Of a DNA stretch of 52,660 bases, positions 17,574-25,384 are shown piece by piece. Under the pieces are notes generated by a model. The model searched no databases. It was not told where the DNA came from and saw only the letters and a program-made list of their open reading frames with translations. The DNA is from Chloroflexota bacterium. Lineage in GTDB: Bacteria; Chloroflexota; Anaerolineae; Aggregatilineales; Aggregatilineaceae. Position 1 is the first letter of the stretch; the number at the start of each line of letters is the position of its first letter. Made by a program: the position numbers and the translations under genes. The stretch covers positions 1 through 52,660 of the forward strand of contig JAAYCM010000142.1 in the NCBI GenBank assembly GCA_012729765.1, written 5' to 3'.

Positions 17574-17949
17574 ACCACTGATTTCGCCGCTGCGATCACC
17601 CTTGGTCGCCCGCATTATAAGCCACCACAGGAGCGTGGGGCAATGCAACAAAGGTCATAGTATAAAATTTTTTATAAGATTTAATACTTCATTACGTTTT
17701 CACAGCCCTGGAGTCCCAATTTTCATGATTCTAATGGCTGCTGCGGGCAAGCTCTGCGATACTCCCTAAAGGGCGCCATCCGGTGCCTGGGGTGAACCTC
17801 GCCGCAGCATGCCTGCACGAGGCGTTGTGGTCCCACCGTTCCAGTTTTGGGACACCCGGCAGGATTGGCGTTTTCACCAGCGCTTCGAGCAAACCGGGAC
17901 CGCCGCGAACGCAGCAGTATCGTGACACACAGATGAAATGAGGACAGCT
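17574..17949. other. Divergent intergenic region, AT-rich palindrome
   Basis: This region lies between the histidine kinase and the FKBP gene. A near-perfect AT palindrome, TATAAAA-TT-TTTTATA, sits at 17661-17676 in otherwise GC-rich DNA and is likely to be a promoter or regulator site for one or both genes. The part 17770-17940 shows no recognisable gene; a 38-codon open frame at 17809-17925 is not supported by a ribosome site. Confidence 0.4.
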
Positions 17950-18381
17950 ATGGCACAGGCACAAAAAGGCGATTCGGTGAAGGTGCACTATACCGGCAAG
18001 CTCAACGACGGTACGGTGTTCGATTCGTCCAGCCAGCGCGAGCCGCTGGAGTTTACGCTGGGCGAGGGACAGGTCATCCCCGGTTTTGAAAACGCCGTGC
18101 TCGGCATGGAATCCGGCGAGAGCAAGACCGTCACCATCCCGGCGGACCAGGCATACGGCCAGCGCCGCCCCGACCTGCTGATCGAAGTCGAGCGCGAGCA
18201 GTTTCCGCCGCACATCGAGCCAGAGCCGGGCCAGCAGCTCCAGGTCCAGCAGTCCAACGGGCAGATGTTGGTGGTTGTGGTCAGCGAAGTGAATACGGAC
18301 AGCGTCACGCTCGACGCGAATCACCCGCTAGCCGGGCACGATCTGACCTTCGATATTCAGCTCGTTGGGGTAAACGACTGA
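17950..18381 (+). CDS. FKBP-type peptidyl-prolyl isomerase, SlyD-like
   Basis: A 143-residue FKBP with an inserted flap domain, the SlyD arrangement. N-terminal [18 protein letters not shown] and [16 protein letters not shown] form the first part of the FKBP fold. The insert with [20 protein letters not shown] follows, and [15 protein letters not shown] closes the fold. It probably acts as a cytoplasmic isomerase and chaperone. The His-rich metal-binding tail of Escherichia coli SlyD is missing. The ATG at 17950 follows GAGGA; an in-frame ATG at 17938 lacks a site. Confidence 0.93.
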   Translation: MAQAQKGDSVKVHYTGKLNDGTVFDSSSQREPLEFTLGEGQVIPGFENAVLGMESGESKTVTIPADQAYGQRRPDLLIEVEREQFPPHIEPEPGQQLQVQQSNGQMLVVVVSEVNTDSVTLDANHPLAGHDLTFDIQLVGVND

Positions 18382-18452
18382 TACGCCTGGCGGTGGAACA
18401 GCAGCCAGGCACCCGGCTGAAACACCGGCATCACTGTATAGGCAAACACGAG

Positions 18453-18485
18453 GCAGGGGCGTGCACAGCGCCCCTGCTTTGATTT
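18453..18485. terminator. Intrinsic terminator between FKBP and ferredoxin genes
   Basis: GCAGGGGCG (18453-18461) pairs with CGCCCCTGC (18469-18477) over a short loop and is followed by TTTGATTT on the plus strand. It serves the FKBP gene and could work for the convergent gene as well. Confidence 0.75.
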
Positions 18486-18494
18486 CGGCCTGAT

Positions 18495-19427
18495 CTACGA
18501 CACGCGGCGCAGGTGATCGGCATCTAGCGGCGGGCCTTTGCGCGCATCGAGCACGAGCGCGAGCGCGTCATCGGGGCACTGATCGATGCATACGCCGCAG
18601 CCCATACACGCTTCCCACGTGATCGCCGCCGCGCCGTTGACTGTGATCGCCTCGAACGGGCAGGACTCGGCGCACGTGCCGCACGCGGTACACAGGCCCT
18701 CGTCCACCTGGGCGACGTAGCCCGATGACGTGATCATCGGTGCGCCGCGCTGCCGCATCGCTTCGATCCCGCCGCAGCAGCACGCGCAGCAGTTGCAGAT
18801 CGCGTAGAAGCGGTCGAGCATCACGTCCTTGAAGTAAGCCGCGTGCAGGTGGCCGCGCTCGTGCTCGGCCTGGAGCAGATCGAGCGCTTCCTGCTGCGTC
18901 AGGCGGCGGCTGCTGTGCGGGTTGTGTTCCAGCACAAAATCGGTGAAGGGCTTGCCGACGATCATGCAGACCTGCGTCGGCTGGCACGGATTCTCGCGCC
19001 CGGCGCGGCACGGGCATTCGTAGACCACCACGTCGGGCGGGCCGTGCAGCACGATCTGGCGTGCAGTCGGATAGGGGATGATCTGCTCCAGGTCTTGCAG
19101 CGGGATATCTTCGTTGACGCTGATCAGCTTTTGGGCGAGCGGCGTGGGCAGTATCTTGCCGTGATAGACATCCGCCCAGCGCGTCTCACCGGGTACGGGC
19201 CGCAGCCGGGGGAACACGTAGCGGACCGCGCCGCCGACATACTGGCTACTCCAGCGCGCATAGAGGTAGCCGTGCCAGAAGCGCGGCGTGAGCACGCTGC
19301 GCCAGCCCAGCGCACGCAGCCAGGCGCGTGTTGAAGGCAGCAGCAGGTGGCCACGCTCTCCCAACAGCCACAGTCCGGCCAGCGCCCCGGCCAGCCCGCC
19401 GATCACGATCGCGGCCCATTTCCGCAT
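18495..19427 (-). CDS. Membrane-anchored, cysteine-rich 4Fe-4S protein
   Basis: A 310-residue protein with an N-terminal hydrophobic anchor (AIVIGGLAGALAGLWLLG). The C-terminus carries two 4Fe-4S motifs: CTACGTCAESCP and CMGCGVCIDQCP. The middle is unusual: YECPCRAG, then NPCQPTQVC, then ICNCCACCCGG, giving eleven further cysteines (two in YECPCRAG is the first pair) that could bind at least one more cluster. It probably carries electrons between a membrane-bound donor and an unknown partner. It starts after AAGGAG and lies 21 bp after the DUF6544-like gene. I do not recognise the central domain by name. Confidence 0.82.
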   Translation of the reverse strand: MRKWAAIVIGGLAGALAGLWLLGERGHLLLPSTRAWLRALGWRSVLTPRFWHGYLYARWSSQYVGGAVRYVFPRLRPVPGETRWADVYHGKILPTPLAQKLISVNEDIPLQDLEQIIPYPTARQIVLHGPPDVVVYECPCRAGRENPCQPTQVCMIVGKPFTDFVLEHNPHSSRRLTQQEALDLLQAEHERGHLHAAYFKDVMLDRFYAICNCCACCCGGIEAMRQRGAPMITSSGYVAQVDEGLCTACGTCAESCPFEAITVNGAAAITWEACMGCGVCIDQCPDDALALVLDARKGPPLDADHLRRVS

Positions 19428-19448
19428 AGAAGACTCCTTCCGGCCCGG

Positions 19449-20276
19449 CTACAGGCCGCGCGCTCGAACGTATTCGCTCACGTCCACATTATACGCCACG
19501 TCCTCGAGGGTGAACGTGGCCCAGGGCGTGCCCTCGTCCGCCCAGGTGACGAGGCCCCGTGTCGGGATCAACAGGCCGTGAAATTCGCGCCAGTCCCCGC
19601 CTTCCACCAGCCAGCCGACCTTCTCGCTGCCGGCTCCCTTATAGCGCATCGCTTCCATCGTAGCCAGCAGGCCGGTTTCCGGGTCGAAGGTGACGGTGAA
19701 CGTTTCCTCTTCCGCGCCGAACGGCACAATCAGCCGTGCCGTGTTCGCATCGACCGCTTCCCAGCGGGCGCGCGGATCGGTGATCCAGAGTGTGGGGAAC
19801 CACACCGCCTCGCCCCACAGGGCCAGGTTCGCGCCCTGATCGATCTCCATCCCCTCTTCGGTGCCGAACGGCAGCTCCATCCGGCCATGTCCATCGAGAT
19901 ACGCCTCGTTGACCTTCATGACCGGGTAGCCGAACAGGGTCGCCTCGATATAGCGGCGGTAGTTGTATCCGGCCTCGTGCGTGAAGCGGTAGCGCGAATT
20001 GAACGTGATCCCGGCCAGGCTTAGGCGGGCGGGGCCGGTCAACACCGCCGACTCGATCACTGGAACCGTGTCGCCGCCGGTGATCGTCCGGTAGAAGCGC
20101 GTGACCGGCTCCGGCAGGTCGTCGGGCAGCGGGACGGTATCGAGCGGCGGAGTCTGCTCCGGGTAGGCGGGGAATTCTTCCGGCTTCACTCGAAGTCCGA
20201 TCCAGCCCACGAGCAGCAGCACTGCCGGAGCGCCCAGTAGAAGCAGCACAATCCATAACATTTTTCGCCTCGTCAT
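19449..20276 (-). CDS. DUF6544-like protein with N-terminal membrane anchor
   Basis: A 275-residue protein with an N-terminal membrane helix (LWIVLLLLGAPAVLLLVGWIG). The soluble part includes VTRFYRTITG, the ESAVLTGPARLSLAG strand pair, FTHEAGYNYRRYIEATLFGY and a lipocalin-like beta-rich region with DGHGRMELPFG. This pattern matches the DUF6544/DUF6920 type as I remember it; no function is known for that type. It starts after GGAGGA, 29 bp downstream of the M23 gene, and probably shares that transcript. Confidence 0.75.
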   Translation of the reverse strand: MTRRKMLWIVLLLLGAPAVLLLVGWIGLRVKPEEFPAYPEQTPPLDTVPLPDDLPEPVTRFYRTITGGDTVPVIESAVLTGPARLSLAGITFNSRYRFTHEAGYNYRRYIEATLFGYPVMKVNEAYLDGHGRMELPFGTEEGMEIDQGANLALWGEAVWFPTLWITDPRARWEAVDANTARLIVPFGAEEETFTVTFDPETGLLATMEAMRYKGAGSEKVGWLVEGGDWREFHGLLIPTRGLVTWADEGTPWATFTLEDVAYNVDVSEYVRARGL

Positions 20277-20305
20277 GATTTTTAATCCTCCGCTGTGTTA
20301 TTGCG

Positions 20306-21703
20306 TCACGGATGGTAGCGCGCGCAGTCCTGCCGCTGTGCGCCGGGGATGCGCAGCCCGCGCGGGAAGTCGCCCAGCGGGCCGAGCGGCACCGGCTGGT
20401 AGAGGCTTTGATCCCACGCCCACAGCGCGAAGTGGATGTGCGGCCCGGTGGCATAGCCCGTGCTCCCGGCCAGCGCGATCAACTGGCCCGGCGCGACCGC
20501 CCCCACCTCGACCCACGCGAAGTCCGGCAGATCGCTGTCGTCCAGGTCCCACCAGCCGAGCGTGCCGGGCGGATCGAGATGCCCATAGACCGTGCTGGTG
20601 ACGCCGTCGGCGGCCACGACGCGCGCCGCCAGCCCGACATCGATCAGGTGGTCGGGCGTGCCGTAGCGTTTGAAATACAGCGTGCCCGCGTGCGCGGCAT
20701 AGACCGGCTGGTCCAGCGCGCCGCCCGGTGCTTCCGCCGCGAAATCGACCGCGAAACGGTTCTGCGGCGTCGCGCCATGATAGCCCCACGAGATCACCCA
20801 GGTCTGCGCGCAGTCGAAGGGCAGGATCAGGTCGAGCGGGGCGCGCGGCACACCCGGCGCGGGCAGATCGGGATCGTCTGGGATGGTGGCATACAGGGCG
20901 CGGGCCACGTCCGGCAGGCGCTCGGCGGCGGCCCAGCCCAACAGCGCGAATCCGCCGGGGTTGCGCAGGTCCTCAGGCCGGAAGCGCTCGGCATAGCGCG
21001 CCGTGCGGGCGGCGGTCGGCAGCGGGCGCGACACCGGCGTCTCGCCGCGCGCATCGTGGCGCAGCACAGCCCGCGCCGCCGGGTCGGAGAGTGTGTAGTG
21101 CAGCCCAGCCCGCGCCAGGTCGTGATCGAGCAGATCGGGCGTGTAGCCTTCTAGCGGCCCCAGGTAGACGATGCTCTCTGGCAGCGCGTCCCAGGCGGGC
21201 AGCGCGTAGAGGCCGTGCGCGTCGAACACGACCAGCCACCGCCCGGCGTCCGGCTCTGGTGCCGGAGTCGGCGCGGCGAGCGTGACAGTCTGCGGCCAGC
21301 CGAGCAGGAGGGTGATCGCGTCGCCGGGAGCGTCGGCCACGGTTGCGGGCAGAATCACACCCGCGCCGTGCGCGGTGCGTGGCAATGGTCCCGCGCCGGG
21401 CGGCAGGTGCGCGATCAGCGGGACCTCGAAACGGTCGAGCGCCGTGCCGCCGCTGTCGCTGGCGGTGATGGTGTAGCGCGGGCCGTCCGGCGTGTCGTCC
21501 CGCGTGACGCTCAGCCGCGCCGCATTCCGCACGCTGGCATAGCCGATTTCGAGCGTGACGCCGGTCGCGGGCAGGGTGAAGCGGCCCTGCGTGGTGGGCG
21601 TAATCAGCAGTGTGTCCGTATCCTGGCGCGGGGGCGCAGCGGCCCTCACCGGCGGCGCGAATATGAGCAGGCTCAGCGCCAGCATAAGTGCTACGACGCG
21701 CAC
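20306..21703 (-). CDS. Exported M23 family metallopeptidase
   Basis: A protein of about 465 residues with a signal peptide (LMLALSLLIFAPPVRAAA). Residues about 330-460 form an M23/LytM-type domain: WGYHGATPQNRFAVDFAAE gives the first His and Asp zinc ligands, and GPHIHFALW gives the H-x-H pair. It probably cuts peptidoglycan cross-links or another Gly-rich peptide outside the cell. The start is uncertain: GTG at 21703 or ATG at 21685. The frame stays open up to 21874, but those residues come from palindromic element copy 3 and are not likely to be real. The first gene of a three-gene run with DUF6544 and the ferredoxin-like gene. Confidence 0.85.
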   Translation of the reverse strand: MRVVALMLALSLLIFAPPVRAAAPPRQDTDTLLITPTTQGRFTLPATGVTLEIGYASVRNAARLSVTRDDTPDGPRYTITASDSGGTALDRFEVPLIAHLPPGAGPLPRTAHGAGVILPATVADAPGDAITLLLGWPQTVTLAAPTPAPEPDAGRWLVVFDAHGLYALPAWDALPESIVYLGPLEGYTPDLLDHDLARAGLHYTLSDPAARAVLRHDARGETPVSRPLPTAARTARYAERFRPEDLRNPGGFALLGWAAAERLPDVARALYATIPDDPDLPAPGVPRAPLDLILPFDCAQTWVISWGYHGATPQNRFAVDFAAEAPGGALDQPVYAAHAGTLYFKRYGTPDHLIDVGLAARVVAADGVTSTVYGHLDPPGTLGWWDLDDSDLPDFAWVEVGAVAPGQLIALAGSTGYATGPHIHFALWAWDQSLYQPVPLGPLGDFPRGLRIPGAQRQDCARYHP

Positions 21704-21707
21704 GATG

Positions 21708-21885
21708 CTAAAGCGTTTTATACATTTTTGCCCCCCGTCCCCCGGCGCCTTCCCCCACGCTTTGCGGAGGGAAGGGGTGAGAAGCGGCGACTTTGAAGTC
21801 CTTCCCACCTGGTGGGGGAAGGATTTAGGATGGGGGGGAGTGTGGTTCGCCTCATTCAGCGTTCCAAAGTACATAACAGCTTCTA
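21708..21885 (+). repeat. Palindromic intergenic element, copy 3, long form
   Basis: The core CCCCCCGTCC at 21731 to GGATGGGGGG near 21838 is flanked by imperfect inverted ends: CTAAAGCGTTTTATACATTT on the left, and AAAGTACATAACAGCTTCTA on the right. The right end includes the stop codon (TAG on the minus strand, 21883-21885) of the TPR membrane protein. The part TTCAGCGTTCC before the right end matches copy 5 (TTCAGTGTTCC), so copies 3 and 5 are one subfamily. Confidence 0.88.
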
Positions 21886-22926
21886 GCCCGTGAACGGCGG
21901 CGGATCAGCGGCGGGCGGCGCGTCGTCATCGTCCGGGGATGGCGGCGGGAACAACTCGTCCGGGGGCGCGGGTGGCGGCGGAGTCTGATCGGTGCCGGGC
22001 AGTGTCGTGCGCGGGATTTCAGCGTCGTCCACTGCGCCGCCGGCATAAGGCGGCTGGACGCGCGGCGGCGGCTGGTGGTTGGCGCTGGCGGCGACCTTCG
22101 GCCAGATCGTATCGACCGCACGCTGCACGGCGGGATCGTTGGGGTTGATCGCGCGCGCCTGCTGGATATAATTCCAGGCCATCTCCGGCGTCTCGGCCAG
22201 GTTTGCCAGTTGGAGCCAGGCCGCGACGTGCCGGGGCTGAAGCTGGACGACGTGGGTGAAGTGCTGGCGGGCTTCGTCGGGGCGGCCCCCGATCGCCGCC
22301 TGGACGCCCATGTTATAGTAGATCTCGGCGTTCGGGCCGCGCGGCTGCGAGATCGGCGGGGCGGACGTAAAGCCGCCGAACGGGTCGAAGCGCGATCCCT
22401 GCGGGCGTGTCGAGGGCGACGGCGTGGGCCTCCGAGGCCCGGTCAAATTGTGGCTGGCAACCTGCCCGGCAATCGCGCCCGCGCTGACAAACAACCCGAT
22501 GAACAGCACGCGCAGCAGCAGATCGGCGATGCTGCACATCACGCACAGCACGCCGTAGGTCATGGCGACGCCCAGCCCGATCGCGACTCCGTAGCCGAGT
22601 GCCTGCTCGCGTGACTGCGCCTGCCGTGCGGTGGTGCGGGCAAAAATAAACGTCAGCCCGGCGGCCAGCGTCCACTGCACGAAATATTGCAGATTAAGCT
22701 GCATACTGTAATCACGTGTCAGGTCGTTCAGCTCGTCGGCCATGCGTTCCGGCTGGGTATCCGGCTCACTGAGCAGCGAGAGTGCGTCGCTGAACCGCTC
22801 GATCATCGCGTCTGGCCAGAAGGGGACCATGAAGCAGGAAGCCATAAACGACAGCACCACCGCTGCGCCAAACGTCAGGGCGACGGCCCGGATAATGCGC
22901 CCGAAATCGAGATTTTGAAAAGTCAT
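21883..22926 (-). CDS. Membrane protein with TPR motifs and Pro-rich tail
   Basis: A 347-residue protein. Four hydrophobic segments lie in residues about 12-35 (ALTFGAAVVLSFMASCFMV), 80-95, 110-130 and 135-160. Residues about 200-280 carry two TPR-like units (AEIYYNMGVQAAIGGRPDEA and HVAAWLQLANLAETPEMAWN). The tail is Pro/Asp-rich. It starts after GAGGA. Downstream, the element copy 3 separates it from the M23 gene on the same strand. Function unknown; probably a scaffold at the membrane. Confidence 0.8.
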   Translation of the reverse strand: MTFQNLDFGRIIRAVALTFGAAVVLSFMASCFMVPFWPDAMIERFSDALSLLSEPDTQPERMADELNDLTRDYSMQLNLQYFVQWTLAAGLTFIFARTTARQAQSREQALGYGVAIGLGVAMTYGVLCVMCSIADLLLRVLFIGLFVSAGAIAGQVASHNLTGPRRPTPSPSTRPQGSRFDPFGGFTSAPPISQPRGPNAEIYYNMGVQAAIGGRPDEARQHFTHVVQLQPRHVAAWLQLANLAETPEMAWNYIQQARAINPNDPAVQRAVDTIWPKVAASANHQPPPRVQPPYAGGAVDDAEIPRTTLPGTDQTPPPPAPPDELFPPPSPDDDDAPPAADPPPFTG

Positions 22927-23168
22927 CGTGTCCTCAGTTGGCTAAGGCCCAGTCCGAGCCAAGTATAACACGTCGGCGGGGAAGGGGTCAGCCGGGTTGT
23001 GTCACCCGCCGCACTGATATTTCGTATAGTACTATGACACGCACACCGCGCTGCATGAGGATCGGGGCGCGAACAGGTTGATCTGCACACTGGACCAATT
23101 GCGCGCGATGGGTTTATCATTATCCTTGCAGGGGCGTGGCCCAGGTTGTGCCGGAAGGGCAGGGATGC

Positions 23169-23771
23169 ATGACGGACTTTAACCCAAATGAAAGCTTCGA
23201 GTTGGCCCCCTATAACCCTGAGTGGCCGGAGTTGTTCGCGCGGGAGAGCGTGCTGATCGCGGATGTCATCGGCGAGGCGGTGATCGAGATCGAGCATATC
23301 GGCAGCACGTCCGTGCCGGGGCTGGCCGCCAAGCCGATCATCGACATTATGCTTGTGGTCGAGTCGTTCGCTCCGATCGAGGAATACAGGCGGCGGCTGG
23401 AGCCGCTGGGTTACCACCACCACTCGCACGAGGACGACGCCGACCGGCTCTTTTTCTGGAAGGGCATGCCGCGCACCCACCATCTGCACATCGTCGAGTA
23501 TGCCACCTGGGAGCACCAGCGGCATATCCTCTTCCGCGACTACCTGCGCACGCATCCCGATATCGCCCGGCTCTACGAAGAGATCAAGCGCGAGCTGTCC
23601 GGCGCGTTCCACCACAACCGCCCGGCCTATACCAAAGGCAAGACCGCGTTCATCAAGTCGATCATGGCGCGCGCGGTCGAGGAGATCCGCGATCCCTCAC
23701 TGCGCACCCGGTATACCGATCCCGCCGCCGCCCTGACCGACGAGCCTTCGTCCGAAACACACGATCAATAG
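23169..23771 (+). CDS. GrpB/UPF0157 nucleotidyltransferase-fold protein
   Basis: A 200-residue GrpB family protein. Motifs are NPEWPELFARE, IEHIGSTSVPGLAAKPIIDI (nucleotidyltransferase G-S and the D-I-x pair) and HHLHIVEY. The fold suggests nucleotide transfer, but the reaction of this family is not established. The ATG at 23169 follows AGGGCAGGG; a GTG at 23136 is in frame upstream. It is separated from the zinc-ribbon gene by only 10 bp, so the two are probably co-transcribed. Confidence 0.9.
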   Translation: MTDFNPNESFELAPYNPEWPELFARESVLIADVIGEAVIEIEHIGSTSVPGLAAKPIIDIMLVVESFAPIEEYRRRLEPLGYHHHSHEDDADRLFFWKGMPRTHHLHIVEYATWEHQRHILFRDYLRTHPDIARLYEEIKRELSGAFHHNRPAYTKGKTAFIKSIMARAVEEIRDPSLRTRYTDPAAALTDEPSSETHDQ

Positions 23772-23781
23772 AGCCGCCGCT

Positions 23782-25320
23782 ATGCCTGCCCAACTGCCCG
23801 TCTGCCCCCAGTGTGACGCCCGTTTGACGCCCAGCGCGGATGGTGAGGGCCTGTGGTGCCAGTTCTGCGGCACCCGGCGCGACGATGCCGAAGCGCAGCA
23901 GGCGCTCGCGGCTTATCGGGCGCGCGCCCCACACGAGAAACACTACCAGCCGCCCGTGCGCGATTTTGAGATGGACGACGCCCGGCGGCGTGCCCTGAGT
24001 CTGGCCTGGGATTGTATTCAGGAAGGCGACCTGAAAACGGCGCGCTTCGTCCTGCAAACGGCGGTCAGCCAGCACGCCAGCTTCGCCGATGCCTGGTATC
24101 TGCTCTCCCTGACGACCGGCGATCGCGGCGAAAAGCTGATCTACCTGAGGTGCGCGCTGGAAGCCCAGCCCTATCACGAGTACGCCTGGCGCGATAAGGG
24201 CGTGCTGGAAGGCGTGATCCCGGACGGCCCGGCCCCCGCCCAGCCGGACACGAGCGATCCGGTGGTCGCCCGCGCCCAGACGCCAAGCTGCCCCCTGTGC
24301 GGCGGCGCGCTGGCCTTCGATGTGAACGCGGGCGATCTGGTCTGCCACCACTGCGGCTTCCAGCCCGGCGACCGTCCGGCGATGGACTATCGCACCGGCT
24401 ACGAGCGGCTGGAGAATGCGCTGCTCCAACGGCGGTTTGGCTTCAGCCGCGAATGGCAGATCGGGGAGCGGGTGCTGGTCTGCCCGAACTGCCACGCGCA
24501 GCATACGCTCAGCGGCAGCACGCTCTCGGCGCAGTGCTGGTTCTGCGACAGCGCGCACGTCCTGGTGCGGGATGTGGTCGGGTCGTTTGAAGAGCCGGAC
24601 GCCCTGCTGCCGTTCCAGATCGACCGGTCGGCGGCGGCGTGGGCTGTGCACGAGCGCATGCTGCCGGAGCTGCGGACGCGGGTGGTGCGCGGCGAGATTC
24701 AGGGTGTCTATGTGCCGCTGTGGGCCTTCGAGGCCGTCGTCGCGATCAACCCGGCGAGCGGCGTCATGAGTTTCGAGCCGGTCCCGGTTGGCGTGTATAC
24801 GGGCCGCGATGTGCTGGTCAGCGGATCGCGCCAGCCCAAAGAAGCGATTCTGTACGAGCTGATGCCCTACGATCTGAGCGCGCTGGTCCCCTACGACCGG
24901 CGCTATCTGGCGCGCTGGCCGGCGCAACTCTATCAGATCGACGTGGTGCAGGCGTCGATCACGGCGCGGGCCTATCTCAAGTATGCCGCCCGCCAGCACG
25001 TGCTGGGCTACCCGGTGCCGGAGGTCGAGCTGGCGCGCAGCGACACGCACGGCTACAACCCGCCCGATACCCCGCTCTGGCGTGCGTCGCGCGTGGAGAT
25101 CGATGGGCTGAACTACCGGCTGCTGCTTTTGCCGGTGTGGCTGGTGACGCTCTATCTGGACGACGGGACGCGCCGCCCGGCGGTGGTCAACGGGCAGACC
25201 GGCGAGGCGCTGATCTCGGCCAGCTTTATCCGCCCCGAGTCGATTATCGCCGGGCCGCAGCGCGCCACACGCCAGGACATGCTGCCAATTCCGGGGCGGC
25301 TGCGCTCGCAAAATCGGTAA
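23782..25320 (+). CDS. Triple zinc-ribbon protein of unknown function
   Basis: A 512-residue soluble protein with three zinc-ribbon-like Cys sets: CPQC (8-11) with CQFC (26-29), CPLC (170-173) with CHHC (near 190), and CPNC (234-237) with CWFC (near 255). Residues about 65-150 are TPR-like helices (AWDCIQEGDLKTARFVLQTA). The C-terminal half is a beta-rich region with VYVPLWAFEAVV and LLLLPVWLVTLYL. Similar proteins are often labelled TFIIB-type zinc ribbon or, wrongly, PriA-like; there is no helicase motif here. It lies 64 bp before the giant TPR gene. Function unknown. Confidence 0.8.
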   Translation: MPAQLPVCPQCDARLTPSADGEGLWCQFCGTRRDDAEAQQALAAYRARAPHEKHYQPPVRDFEMDDARRRALSLAWDCIQEGDLKTARFVLQTAVSQHASFADAWYLLSLTTGDRGEKLIYLRCALEAQPYHEYAWRDKGVLEGVIPDGPAPAQPDTSDPVVARAQTPSCPLCGGALAFDVNAGDLVCHHCGFQPGDRPAMDYRTGYERLENALLQRRFGFSREWQIGERVLVCPNCHAQHTLSGSTLSAQCWFCDSAHVLVRDVVGSFEEPDALLPFQIDRSAAAWAVHERMLPELRTRVVRGEIQGVYVPLWAFEAVVAINPASGVMSFEPVPVGVYTGRDVLVSGSRQPKEAILYELMPYDLSALVPYDRRYLARWPAQLYQIDVVQASITARAYLKYAARQHVLGYPVPEVELARSDTHGYNPPDTPLWRASRVEIDGLNYRLLLLPVWLVTLYLDDGTRRPAVVNGQTGEALISASFIRPESIIAGPQRATRQDMLPIPGRLRSQNR

Positions 25321-25347
25321 GAAGCCGGGCCGGGGCGGCAAGTCAAG

Positions 25348-25376
25348 TTGCGCAAGCCCGCGCCACTCACTAGAAT
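25348..25376 (+). promoter_or_regulatory. Candidate promoter giving leaderless mRNA for the TPR-ATPase gene
   Basis: TTGCGC at 25348-25353 and TAGAAT at 25371-25376 are spaced by 17 bp. The ATG at 25385 lies eight bases after the -10 box, close to where transcription would begin, and no ribosome site precedes it. The -35 match is moderate. Confidence 0.4.
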
Positions 25377-25384
25377 CCCGCCTT

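Noticed and set aside
17809..17925. 38-codon open frame before the FKBP gene
   Set aside because: It lacks a ribosome site and similarity that I recognise, and the opposite strand is open as well.
21704..21874. Upstream extension of the M23 peptidase
   Set aside because: The residues are a translation of palindromic element copy 3 and would place the signal peptide about 57 residues inside the protein.
23782..25320. PriA-like helicase label for the zinc-ribbon protein
   Set aside because: No Walker A, DEAH or other helicase motif is visible; only the zinc ribbons match.
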